This document shows, piece after piece, positions 1-12,130 of a stretch of 64,000 nt of DNA (position 1 is its first letter; every line of letters starts with the position of its first letter). This DNA is from Dicaeum eximium (Eukaryota > Chordata > Aves > Passeriformes > Dicaeidae): positions 1,306,431 to 1,370,430 of the forward strand of contig VWZP01007456.1 in the NCBI GenBank assembly GCA_013396995.1, read 5' to 3'. The translations under genes were made by a program, and so were the position numbers. Under the pieces are notes generated by a model. That model searched no databases, was not told the origin of the DNA, and saw only the letters and a list, made by a program, of their open reading frames with translations.

Positions 1-3000
1 CCCACAGGTGTTCAGAACTCAGCTGCATCTGCCACAAAGTGCATGGGAAGAATGTAGTTCGGTTTTTGAATATGCCAGGACATCTCCTTGGGGAAAAAAT
101 GTCCATAATGATGAAGGTTTGAAGGAGTGAAAAAAATTCATTAGTCATAAAGAAATCTTGGTGAGCCCCCCAGTCACTCAGGAATTTAGGATGATTCTTG
201 TTCCCAGTAAGAATGAATATGGCTTTCAAAAACACGTAAGAAGGAGGAAGTGTTGCAAGAACTGGATCTGAAGGAGTGAGTAAACAAAGGGAATTAATCT
301 TTGGATTTTTAGAGTAAATTAAATCCCCCATTGAACTAGAAATCTGACACCTGAATAGTATGACAAATCAATGTGTCTGCCTTTCAAAGGCTGTCCTCCA
401 TCTTCTTTTGGTTAGTCCCAAAGAAAGATGCAAACCAGACTATGCAAAATACTTCCCAAACTAAAGTGCAGTCTGGCCACAGGACCCACTTGTCACATTG
501 TGATTGCAGAATAATGTAGCTCACAAGTCACAATGCTGTGCCTGCTCCCATGTACACATTTTGTTCAGCTTTTGATTCATCTCTTTGTTCAGGCAACTTG
601 AATTGCTCAGCACGTCTGTTTGGGCTTTTCAGAACAGGCTGATTCCTTGCTGGAAGATAAATGGTGGATGTACAGCTTGAGGACATTGATTCTTAGTTTA
701 CCCTAATCAGAGCTGGCCAAACCCAGGAAACTGTTCTTTAGAGAACCATGAAATTATTTTGACATTTGGGTTTGTTCCAGTTTGAAGTGAAATAATTTTT
801 GTCAAAATTTCTAGAAGAAATTCTCTATGAAGGAATAAATTACACAGCAAACACCAACAACATGGTATTTTTGCAGTGCAATATGCCTCCTGATGTTGTT
901 TTAAAAGGATCTGTTGCCTGGAAAGTTGTTTGTTTCTCTGGATCTTGCGTTGGGTGCTGAATGAGGCTCCTTGACTCCACTATCAGAAGGCTTATATGAT
1001 TTATTAGAATGACTCCATTATTCAGAAGGTTTTAGGGCTAAGGTGCCCACGTTCAGAGTTACATGTTTCCTCCACCATGGTTAGAGCAAGACTCCCCAAT
1101 GCTTACAAAGTCAGAGAGATTACAACCTCTACATCATTGGCTAGAAAGAGAAAACTACATCTCCTGTATCAGGAGACAGAGCAAAGGAATGCATCTGCTG
1201 TCCTTGAGTCCACACACAGACACAGGTTTGTTTTTACAGAAATCTGCAGAGAAGTCAGTTTTCCCATGGAAGGAAAATGTCCAGCAAGTTTCCATATAAG
1301 AAACTTATAAAATGGCTGTGACATCCTGAAGAGGTAGGTGTGCTAAACAAATGTGCAGATGGTGGTGCTCCATACTTGGCATAGTCTGGAATGAGATCTT
1401 CCATGGATCCAGAAGCCCATTTCATCTTGAATAGGGGCTCTGAAGGGTTTTGGGCCTCTCAAGATATTGCTTTCAGGACAGAAAATGTGGAAGTGGTGGT
1501 GAGGCAGTGCTGCACTGTGGCACAGTGCTGCTGAGAGGTGCTTTACCACGCTGCTATTGGCTCATGAGGCAGTTCCTGATAGAAATTTGAATTTGATTTC
1601 GCTGAAGTCTTAACGAGAAAAAACACCACATCATGTCATGAGTTTTATGAATCAAGATCATCTTATTAAATTTTGTCCAATAATTATTAGCCAGTAACTG
1701 TTGTAATTCCTCTCTCTGTCTGCTTGCACAGAGACCCCCTTCACTCTGAACCGAGGCAGCAAATGGACGTGTCCATTCTCCCTTCAGAGCAGAGCCAAAA
1801 TTTGCATCATTCAGTAGTTCCCTACAGCCATGACATTAAGTTAGTTTCCTTATGCCATGCTGATCCCATCTGCTCTGTGTAAGAGGCCTCCAGATCTGAA
1901 ACACATCTCTCCACATAGGCCCAGGCTCCTTTTGCTGAGCCTGGCTGTCCATAGGCAGCCTGGAGCACCGGGACGTGGGGCTTTTGAGTCAGGGTGCTGC
2001 AGCAGAGAGCAGCTCTCACACGCCTCAGAAGGCAAATAAAACACAAATAAAAGGAAAGAGATTGAACTAAGGTTGTTCCAGGGCCAATTCTCCGCACAAG
2101 TTTGGATGGTGAACATTTTTTTTTTTTTGGCAAAATTATATTTGGCAAATTTGCAAATAAAATTCTGCAGTCAAAAGACTGCAGAAGTCAGAAGGCAGCT
2201 GGGAGAGCTCAACAATGCTCTTTGCCTCGTTGGGATCATTTGTCAAACTGGCTTGTTAGTACCGAGTGAGATGAATGGAATGTACCTTTGAAAATGCTTG
2301 CATTGCTTTTTCTAGAATATCCATGTCTAGATATTTATGGAATATGCAGTTTTTTCTTGGTTAATATATTCTGCTAAATGCTGCTGTGTTATTTCAGAAA
2401 TGGGCAGAATTTTTGCTGGAGTGATTTTCCTTCTCACTTAGAAAGAAAACATAACTTAGGAAGTAGTAATTGTGTATGTGCTGTAATATTTGAATCCATA
2501 TATAACTAAAGTCAAAGCTTATGTAAGGTATTCTTAAGTTCTGAATACTTTTTTTTAAGGATGGGGAGATTTGCTGGAGAGGAAGATTATATTGGTGTCT
2601 GTAGTCAAGAAGATATTGGTGTGAATTCAGACTTTATTTAGGAAGAGAGAGAAAGGGAAGAGTGAAGAAGAAAGTGATTTTCTGCACTGTACTTTGCATA
2701 AGGCTTGTGCTTCATTAGACACTAGAGAATCTGAACCCTAATCATGATTAAGTGGCTTTGGATTTTTGAGAAAACATGAGGGAAAAGTTGAGATTGCTAT
2801 GAATATGTTTTATGTTACTTTAGGTAATGGATAAAGTGAAGTGGTTGTAATGAGGCTTTCTTGTGTAAGTCACACGTTAAACATACTGGGATACTATACT
2901 AATACACAGAATAGCAGTCCTCTTAAACTGCATTTGTAGATATAACTATACTATGTAAGTGATATGTATATGTAAATTATGTATAAAAATGCAGGCACAT

Positions 3001-4079
3001 GCACATATATAGATAAATACATATAATATGTAAACATAAATTTCCTGTCTTATGGAAAAGAGTATTAAAAGGAATGAAAACCTGGCAGATTATCCACCCC
3101 ATTTACTAACACAGTGAGTGCTGATATATGTCAGTTATACATAATACACAGCAAACATAATGCATTCACTGTTACTCTGTCCATTAGATACTTGAGTAAT
3201 GAGATTTCAAAAGCTTTTTGAGGGCTTGGCATTAGCCTGGGAGATCTCCTATGCGCTCTTTGTCCGCTGGAGATAGAACACTTCTTTTAATTTACAAAAT
3301 GATTTAATGCACTGGGGCTTTGAAAGAGATGGACTAGCCGTCAGTGATGCCAGGGAGAGCTGCAAACTGCAGATAGCAAGGAGCATTGAAAGCATTTCTG
3401 TTACACAACTTGCCAGGCTTATTTTTTAAAACATTATTAGTCAAACATACCACATTAGACAAATTATTTTGTAAATTTGCAGTCTTAAGCAGCCTCATGT
3501 AAAAAAACATTCAAAGTTTTCCAAATGCAAAAAGAAGAGGAGTATATTGTTATGATGTTATTTAACTTGCCAGTGGTGGAAGAATGAGGGTAACACAGCA
3601 CCCTTACATGCATTTCCAGTAGATCACCAGAACATGCAGAAGGCACTTAACTATTTCTGCTGTGACAGAAAACATCTGGGACTTTTCTGCAGTGTTTTAG
3701 GAGATTAGGGCTCACAGGCCTTCCCTGCCTGCCCTTCCATGGCAGACAGATGACTGTAAATAAAATACTGCTGATACCTGCCTGCTGATCCCAAATGGGA
3801 TCTCCAAGATCTCATGTGTTGTAATGGAAGTGTGTAAATACTCCAGTGGTTCTTTGGCTCTGAGGTGTTGTGAAGAAGAAGCAAGAGGGTCATAAGATGA
3901 AAATATCTCAAATAGTCTCAGTTCCTGATTGTTCCCATGATAAATGTGTTGCAGTAAGGTAGAAAAATTATAAAAGAAAGGCCTCATAAAATCAGACTTG
4001 CTCTGTTATATCAGTGGCTAGCCTTGTCAAGCTAACACTTTGCAAGTTCCCATGTGAAAGCAATCCTGGTGTGAACAGT
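1..4079. other. Intergenic, no gene recognised
   Basis: AT-rich DNA downstream of MTCL2. Open frames are all under about 110 codons with no recognisable content. The stretch 3200-3500 has the texture of conserved non-coding DNA (mixed AT blocks and CpGs). The stretch 2930-3040 is TATG-rich low complexity. Confidence 0.6.
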
Positions 4080-4395
4080 TTGTTAACATAACTATCTATT
4101 CCTGGGTGAAAAACAACTAGCACCTGCATAAACATTAAATCTATCCCATGAGAACCAGTGAAGAAAACATGCAAACAATTTAAGAGTAGAGAGATTTGAT
4201 GGACAAGTAAAATACCTTTTACTAACCAATAAAGTAACTGGCAAGAAAGCTACTAACCAATTGGAGTCACACACGAGGTCTGTAAAAATATAAAAACGAG
4301 TTATATGAATAGAGAAGGGGCTTTTTCCAACATAAAGACCATGGAGTCTCGTGTGATTTATTCCAATAAAATTTCAGTCACTTGAGCGTTATGTT
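4080..4395 (+). mobile_element. Probable LTR remnant (solo LTR-like)
   Basis: The segment has compact promoter-plus-polyadenylation architecture. ACTAACCAAT occurs twice, at 4221-4230 and 4252-4261, 31 bp apart, giving duplicated CCAAT boxes. TATAAAAA lies at 4289-4296 and AATAAA at 4365-4370, about 75 bp after the TATA box. This spacing fits the U3-R part of a retroviral LTR. I could not define TG...CA ends or a target-site duplication, and no gag/pol/env frame is next to it. It could also be coincidental. Confidence 0.4.
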
Positions 4396-6124
4396 AGGCT
4401 CTGAATTTGGGTACAGGGCTGTTGTTATTTCCAGGGGAGCCAGTATGATACTCTAGGGTGGAACAGGACCATATGTCCACTCTAAGTTACACTTCTGTCT
4501 CCTGTCTCTCAGAGTGGTGGTTCTGATGTTTCCTAACCTCATTTCCATCCTTTTTATCACAGTTACTTAAAAAGCTGATTCATCTCTTTGGTTCTCCAAT
4601 GTCATCACAATGCATATGGCTGACCCAGTAAGGTACAAAGGAAATATTTAATATAGACTTAATCTGGATCTTTCCTCCCTCAGTAGTACTCAACATTCAG
4701 GCCAGAAATATTTGACAAAGCTCTAGGGTCTGTTTATCTTGGGGTATGGCCAACTGATTACAGGGGCATATAAAAATCCACTCCAGTTGCTAGGAGTTCA
4801 TCTGTGCATTATTAGAACCAGGCAGACAGAACAACGGGTTAAATTAGTCCTTGACTATTAGTTCAGTTTGAATTTGGCAAATATTCTACTTCATTACAGT
4901 AATCATCCCAGAGAGGGATGTTCAGAGCTGGGTCTGGGTACAACAGGTAACAACCCTGGCTGAAGGCTGGGGGCAGGAGCAGTCTTGCAGGGGCTTCTTC
5001 AGCAGCCATGCCTTGGGTCTGCCTTAGGAGAGCCATTGCTGGTGAACTATAAGGAAAGATGGTTAGCAAGGTCTGAAAATGAAACAGGGCCTTTTGGGTT
5101 ATTTGTGTCTGGAGAGATTAATGAGCAGCCATATAAGCAATTTGTTATACAGTAAACACGAGAAACAGTAGACATAAGGAAGTCTGTTTTTTTTAAGACC
5201 ATGTTTAATTTCCAGCCTTGACCTCACTGCAATAATCACAGCCTTTTATGAGTGTCCTGTCATTCCTGCAGTTCCTTCTCCACTTAAGCCTCTCCACAGC
5301 ATCTCCAGGCCCTTCCCCACCCACGCCTACAGGTGTGAAAGAGGCAGTACCCGGCTGTGGCCAGCTCTGAACTGGCACTTAAAATATGACAGGTAATGTT
5401 CAGCTTTATGCTGTGGCCATTAGCTCAGCAGGCTATGGATTTTCAAAAAAATTGTTCAGATTTAGGGTAAGATTTTGGTGCCTAGACATTTATGTCATTG
5501 CCTAAAACTGGTGTCCTGGTCTAGAGTCTTGTGCAGGCAACAGGAACTAAGATCCAACATCTATTGAAGACCTGCACCTCTCTGGAGCAGCAGATGCAGG
5601 ATTCATGTGGACATCTGAAATAGCTCTAGATGTTTTTCAGAGCAATTGAATTGTCTCCCATTATCTATTTAAGCCTTTAAGTGTCAGATTTTATTTAAGT
5701 CAGCCAAGTATTGCTGGGTTGGACAAAGAGATAGACCTCCCAATGATACAGAATAGGCTTCATTTCCTCAGTAAATGGAGCTAAAAATGGTACTGAGTAG
5801 GCACTGAAAGTGAACATTTGTGCTGCTGAAGTGTATCAGTGCTTGCTAATGAGTTAGTGAAGAATAGTAGCTGGTTCTGCAAGTCACTGTGAGCTGCTTC
5901 AAAAGTGTAGTTGATTTGCAGTGAAGTACTTGAAAAGGATCCCTCTATCATTCTACATTTTTTACCACACTCCAACTTAATAACTTTTCTCCCTGCGACT
6001 TCTGACAAAATACAGGTGTGTTAATAGTGCCTCCAAAATGAATACATCTCCAGACACCTAGATGGGGAACATTAGTGCTCAGGGTGAAATGACACCAAGA
6101 TAACAACTTTTGGTCTTAAGTTTA
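4396..6124. other. Intergenic, nothing recognised
   Basis: No coding exon, RNA gene or clear repeat was seen between the LTR-like segment and the CR1 copy. Confidence 0.55.
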
Positions 6125-6575
6125 ACGGAATCATAGAATCATAAAATGTTTTCAGTTGGAAGAGACCTTAAAGATCATTTAATTCCAACTCTCCTACCAT
6201 TGGACCAGTTTGCTCAAAGCTCTATCCAACCTGGCTTTCTCTCGAGCACTACCAGGGATGAAGTATCCATGACTTCTCAGGGCTACCTGTTCCAGGGTCT
6301 CACCACCTTCACAGTAAATAATTTCTTCCTAATATCCAATCTAAACCTGCCCTCTTTCAGTTTAAAGCCATTGCCTCTTGTCCTATCACTTCCTGCCCTT
6401 GTGAAAAGTCCCTGTCCTGGTCTCTTGTAGGCCTCCTTCAGGTACTGGAAGGTGCTGCAAGGTCTCCAGAGCCTTTTCTGCTCCAGGCTGAGCAATCCCA
6501 GCTCTCTCAGGAAGTCTCCATAGGAGAGGTGCTCCATCCCTCTGAGCCTTTTCATGTCTTTTTTCTGAGCTTACC
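6125..6575 (-). mobile_element. CR1 LINE, truncated 3' fragment
   Basis: The left end reads AATCATAGAATCATAA, the reverse complement of the CR1 3' octamer repeats. It is followed by GTTGGAAGAGACCTTAAAGA and the usual antisense CR1 tail (CTGTTCCAGGGTCTCACCAC, AATTTCTTCCTAATATCCAA, AGCTCTCTCAGGAAGTCTCC). The element is therefore inserted in minus orientation and truncated at its 5' end near 6575. Open frames across it (6146-6430 plus, 6283-6598 minus) come from the repeat and are not genes. Confidence 0.95.
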
Positions 6576-9500
6576 CCAACAGATCTGTGTATGCACATAT
6601 GCGTGCATCAATGAATTATTACTTATTAGTGTAAGTCTTTTCCACCTATTATATGTTGCACTCCATTTGTGTATATTGTAATGCTTCTCTGTTTTATAAT
6701 CAGAAACAGCATCTGTCTCAATGCTACTGGAGTTCCAGAGGGCCTCGTAGGTTTTATGTCATCACAGACAGTTTTCTTAAAAACTGTCTGTAGTGATGAT
6801 TTGCCATAAGGTAACATGGAGAAATGGAACATATCCAAGCAACGAGGCTTTTCTCTCATTTCAGTAAGAGACTTGAAAGTTTCTTTTACTATTAGATAAG
6901 ACATCACTACCATGACAAAGCATTTAGGGAATATTAGTATTAATAATAACTCATCTAAAGGTAAAAAAATGAAACAACCAAACCCCAAAAACAAACAAAC
7001 AACTTAAACATTCCCCACTTTATTTGTAACAGGGCTCTCAAGAGAAAATATTTTGAGGCAGAACATTCTGAAAAGCAGAGTGAACACTGCACACTGAAAT
7101 TTAACAAGTAAAAGTATTGACAGCTGGTCAAAGATAAGCAATTTCCTAGGGTTCCATAAAGAATTCACTTGCCTATACTGTTGGCTTACTATGCATTAAA
7201 TAATTCAGTCCTCTGCTTTGATGAGTGACTTTATTTTTAGAGAATGAATTTTCAGCTATTTTTTCTACACCTTTTGTTGGCTTTAATACAGCTATAAAAC
7301 CATGACATAAACCGGAACACAATCCATCACAGAGCATAACCTTCTGCAAATACCATAGGAGACTATGCTTCAAATTTGACACTAATTTAGAAGCACTGAA
7401 TTGGAATGTCTGTGCCATACAACTCTTTTGTAGTGGTGGAAAGAAAAGTCATCCTTAAACCAAAACTGAATGGAATTACTAGTGGGGCAATGTTGTTCCA
7501 GCCATTATACTACATCTGTAAGCCAGAAAGGAAGTCAGATTTAGGCTCCTAACCATGAAGTATCATTCCAACAGGCTTTCAGTTTCTGATAGCCTTCACA
7601 TGTATGGGGATTCAACCCTGCATGGACACCACAAATGGTTTGACATTAAAACCAGCAAAGAACACCAGATCAAGAGAAAGACGCATGCCAGACCGTCCAA
7701 TTTTACCTAAAATATCACCATATCTGCCCACGATGGCTACAACAGCTGCACCTCTCTATTTCCTCCTGAGCAGATGTTGCCCAGTAGTATTTTTGACACA
7801 ATTTTGCAATGAGTGAGAAGACAGTAAAAGATGTGATAAACTATCCTCATGCCATAAATCACCTTCATAGCATACCACAGAAACACAAGTCTGCTTCTGT
7901 GCCTTGTAGTGCATTCAGAAAACACTACAGAATACATATTTTTGGCAGTGAGCTGCTGCTTTTCAGTGCCTTTCCTGGGTGAATGTGTCACCAGCCTCTT
8001 TTCCTTCAGATGCCAATATGTTGCCAATGCCCCAGTGACTCCCACAGCAGACATGGAAAGGATTACAGATCCTGCAGCCTTCTTGTTCATATATGAAGTG
8101 ATGCAACAGTGAGCAACTCATTTAGGGATACAGTAAGTCAAAGGAGAAGGGGACACATGGAATTATATTTTTTCCAGGGAGCCCTTTAGCAGTTAGCAAT
8201 GGTCTGGTGTGAAAAGGATTAGCTTTATTTAGAGAAGTCTGAATGGGTGTAACAGAATCTGATAAATAAAATATTTCCTCTGTGTGAGTTTCCATCTGCA
8301 TATTTACTTGGGATTTTACGATGTTACTTACTCCACTGTTGCTCATTCTTGGAAAGAGTGAGGAAGCTAACAGTATTTCAAGGCTGAATGAATGCAGTGA
8401 TGGTCAGCAGAGTCTTCTTCCACCCCCTAATGGCCCGGGGGAAGCACTTTCTTCCCTCAGATGTGGATCTCTTTACAGCTCTTTACATGAGGGACCCCTG
8501 AAGCTTAAAGGGTTCCTCTTTAATACATGAGCCCTTCTGAGCACTCACCAAGGGATAAGTTTGGTTTTAGCTCTAACATGTATGCTTTGTGTGTTGCATT
8601 AGCTTAATGACTGAGATCATGAGGTGATTTCACTGTGGTAGTAGCAGTCCTTGAAATGCTGCCTCATCTGGAAGCCAGTTAATTGGAATAAAAAGCGTTC
8701 TTCTGCTGCCACAATAGAAAGCTGCAGAAACATTTGGGATTTGGAGTACAGAATACAATTTTCTCATGGATGTTCTAGCAAGAACATTTTAAATTAAAGA
8801 CTATTGAATGGAACTTCTTGCAAAGAGCTTAAGAAATTTTGTCTTATCTCAAGAGTACTAAATAAGTTGAGCACCAATAGCATTTTATTTGCAAACCAAA
8901 CAAATCTGGCCTAACTTGAAACTTTAAAAAAACCCCCAAATTTAAAACATTTATGTTTTTTACAGAAAGATGAAACTTCTTATAGATCTTTTTAATACAT
9001 TGTACATGCTCAGCTATACTGTTATAGCTGGTAAATAATGTAGTATTTGCTGCATGCTCCTGGCAGAAACTGCCAAATGTTTTCCATAACCCTTCTTTAT
9101 ATTAAAATATTTCAGATACATCTGTACTGCACTAAATCCTGTGCTGCTATTTGGCATGAACTGTATCTTCAGACTGTTCTGCAGAGTTAAACTGTGCCAA
9201 GACTGAGGTATTGATTGCTACTTATTGTGCATGGCATGCTAATAAATCCCAGCTTGGTGTCCTGGCCAGCCATCCAATACATACATAGCCCTGGAGGAAT
9301 CACTTGTGCATTTTAATAGTGCTGTCCTAATGGAACAAGGCACTAACAAGTACCTTTCAGGATTCTGTGAGATGAGGAACTGATCCAGCTGAGCCATTAG
9401 CATACACACAGTGAGCAAAAGCAATGGGCTGCCACGGGCTCAGCTTAGCTCATGGTGCTGGAACAGGGATGTCTCCACCTGGGCTGGAGGCTACAACCAA

Positions 9501-9885
9501 GAGAAAGAAAGAAGCTTAAACAGACAGAGGTTAAATTTCTCCATGATCCTATATGAAGGACAGACTTTATATTGCAGTGTTCACACCATCTTTTCATATA
9601 ATTTTTATCCTATACTTTAGCATGCTCTGACTCCTTTTTTTTCTCAGAGCATTATCATTCTAACTGATCCCAAGCTTTCAGGGGCAATTCAAAAGAAGTG
9701 TTATTGCACACTGAATTCTGAAATTATACATATGTGCTTGTGTGAAGATTGATTTATAAATCTGTAAATACTGAGACCTTGCTGTTAGATTACCCTGCCT
9801 CTATGCAAATGCTAATTTTTAAAAATAAAGAATATATTTTCTACAGTTTATATATATTAATTAAAAACTAAGACATGTAGATCTG
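6576..9885. other. Intergenic, no gene recognised
   Basis: Contains the hairpin at 6759-6799. Open frames at 6626-6994 (minus) and 7737-8090 (minus) are about 120 codons. They are hydrophobic and unconvincing, with no splice context or homology that I recognise. Confidence 0.55.
6759..6799. repeat. Short inverted repeat (hairpin)
   Basis: ACAGACAGTTTT (6764-6775) pairs perfectly with AAAACTGTCTGT (6780-6791) around a 4-nt loop. The CATCAC/GTGATG flanks can also pair (6760-6765 with 6793-6798) apart from a small bulge. The loop is too short for a typical pre-miRNA. Confidence 0.8.
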
Positions 9886-9993
9886 GCACTTAGGAACATG
9901 GTTTAGTGGTGACCACAGCAGTGACATGTTTATGGTTGGACTTGATGATGTTGGAGGTATTTTCCAGCTTAAATGAGTCTCTGATTCTGTGTC
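9886..9993 (+). mobile_element. CR1 LINE 3' remnant
   Basis: About 108 bp of sense CR1 tail, with GGTTTAGTGGTGACCACAGC, ATGGTTGGACTTGATGATGT and a decayed 3' end (GAGTCTCTGATTCTGT). Confidence 0.85.
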
Positions 9994-12072
9994 TGTATGG
10001 TTTTATATGCATCTTGTCCTTGAGCATGTACCAGCAAGAATTTGATAACATCCTCTCATTTTCATATAGAAAGCCTTCCAGGCCTGGAGCAGCCCTTCTC
10101 AGTCTTTATCCTGGTAATAGTTGAGGTCTTTTCTGTTGGAAGTACCTGGAGTGGGTCTGCATAGTAGCTGTGGAAGAAAATGACCAAATATTAGTGGGAA
10201 ATTCATGTTCATTTTTCCCATTAGCAATCAGTGGTAAGGCTGATGTAAGTGATGAGGTGAAGGAAGCCCAAAGGATGATTCAGTAGATATAAAGGACTGT
10301 CTCTCAGAAAGCAGAGCAGAAGTGGAGTGAGTAGGAATTATGAGGAAGAGAGACTTTTATCTGATGGAAGAGGACAAGGGAGGGATGAAATGGCAGAACC
10401 AGGCACATGGCTTTCAAAGGGGGAATGAATAGGAAGATGACCATGAAATAATCAAGAACTGAGCTAAAACTCCCAGCTGGGGCCTTTCTACCAGTGCAAA
10501 CATAGACAGAAGGTGGGCTCTTCTGGAGGTAGAATTTCACAGTCTTGGGAGCTTAGGGTAATGAGGGCAACCAGGAATACCATGCTGGTAAGAACAGAGT
10601 ATTAACTGAGTGCCACAAAATCTGCTTTGGAAAAAGCTTATAGTGGAAGCTGTGTTCTTTCAGGCCTTGGAAAAAAAGCTGTGAGAGAAATGTCAGCCTA
10701 ATACTAGAGTAACATACATGAAAACAAGACTGAGGAAGCCCATTTTCTATACTGAGTGTGAAGTAGGTTTTTATGATACTGTTGTATTTGTGCTTCTGTT
10801 GATTATTCCCCTGCATTATTTTTCTGAATGTCATCATATAAACAACCATAACAACTCTTCTGGCTGTGAGAGGCTGTTCTGGGTGCTTGACTCTGTAGTA
10901 TCTATAGTTACTCAGAGTATAAGCTACTTAGTAATCAAATCTTTCTAGGAGCAGAAAATTCCATAAGAATTCTCCTAATGGTATGGAAAACACAAAGTGG
11001 TATTTTTGTGTAGTGGGCACTGAACTGAAGTGTCTTGCCTCACTCTGTGCACTGTAGCACTTCTCTTCTGGGCTCACTAGTAATTAAGTCACAGTAAACA
11101 GAACAATGCCAGAGAACATTTCTTGTCAGTGAGATTTGGTCATTTGTGCTATTATAGATTCAAAATACTCCCTATCATGGTGGTGATCCAGGCTAACTAG
11201 CATTCTCCACTCCCCCCCATTCCTAAGTATCTTTGGCAGAGCATTCCCAACAGGACCACCCTGCTTCAAGGGCTCTCACTCCAGTTGCATTGCCAGAGGA
11301 TGGTGCTGGGGACATGTCACTGCTCCTGCAGGTGCATCCTGGCTGGAGTTTTCTTACCAGTTCATTCATTTTGGTGCACTGGCACTCCTTTTAAATCAAG
11401 AGCATCTTGAATGTATGGATGACATTAGCAGTGATAATTCTAGTCCATTTGTTCCTCTGAGCAGGTGTCAGACTCATTAAGGCCTCAGTGCATGCACCCA
11501 GATGGATGTGGAAGATACCCAGCAATTAGGCTCGTGCAGAATTAAATGAAGCTGCACTTGACCGCTGGGTACACGCGGAGATAAAAGTCCAAAATAGTTC
11601 TTTAATGTCCTATTCTTAATATTTTATTTCCATAAAGTGCCTAAAATTATTTTATTTAGGAGGTCTGGTACCTTTGCGTAGGAAAAGTGAACATTCAGCG
11701 CTTTTAATAATAGAGCTGCGTATAATGTGCATCTTAAAATGCTCTGCATGTGTCAGGTTGCTAAGCCCTGCCAGGCTGCTGTGAGGAAGGACAGTATTTC
11801 TGAGGAGTACTTCTAGATGCAGGCATCAAAGCTGAAAAGTCCCAAACAATTTAAAATCAGTGGTGAAGTTAAAACCTTTAGTCCTGACACTGAACCCACC
11901 AGAAAAGTAACCTTCTTTCAGCTGGCAATCCTGATCCAGAACTTCTTCCCCTGACATGAAGCTTTGCGGGCTGGAGGACGGTAAAGTTTGTGCAAAGAGC
12001 TCTAATAAAGGTAATTTGAGATGGCACAACTGCAGGAGCAGGTGTGTTTTTCTGGGTCAGAGCTTTACCACT

Positions 12073-12130
12073 GTTTTTTTTTTGTTGGTTTTTTGTTTTT
12101 GTTTTTGTTTTTGTTTTCCTTTTGTTTTAT
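12073..12130 (+). repeat. T-rich (GTTTTT)n simple repeat
   Basis: A T-run followed by four or more GTTTTT units and decayed copies. It generates overlapping Phe-rich false open frames at 11956-12233. Confidence 0.9.

Noticed and set aside
6146..6598. Open frames at 6.1-6.6 kb on both strands
   Set aside because: They lie inside a CR1 fragment.
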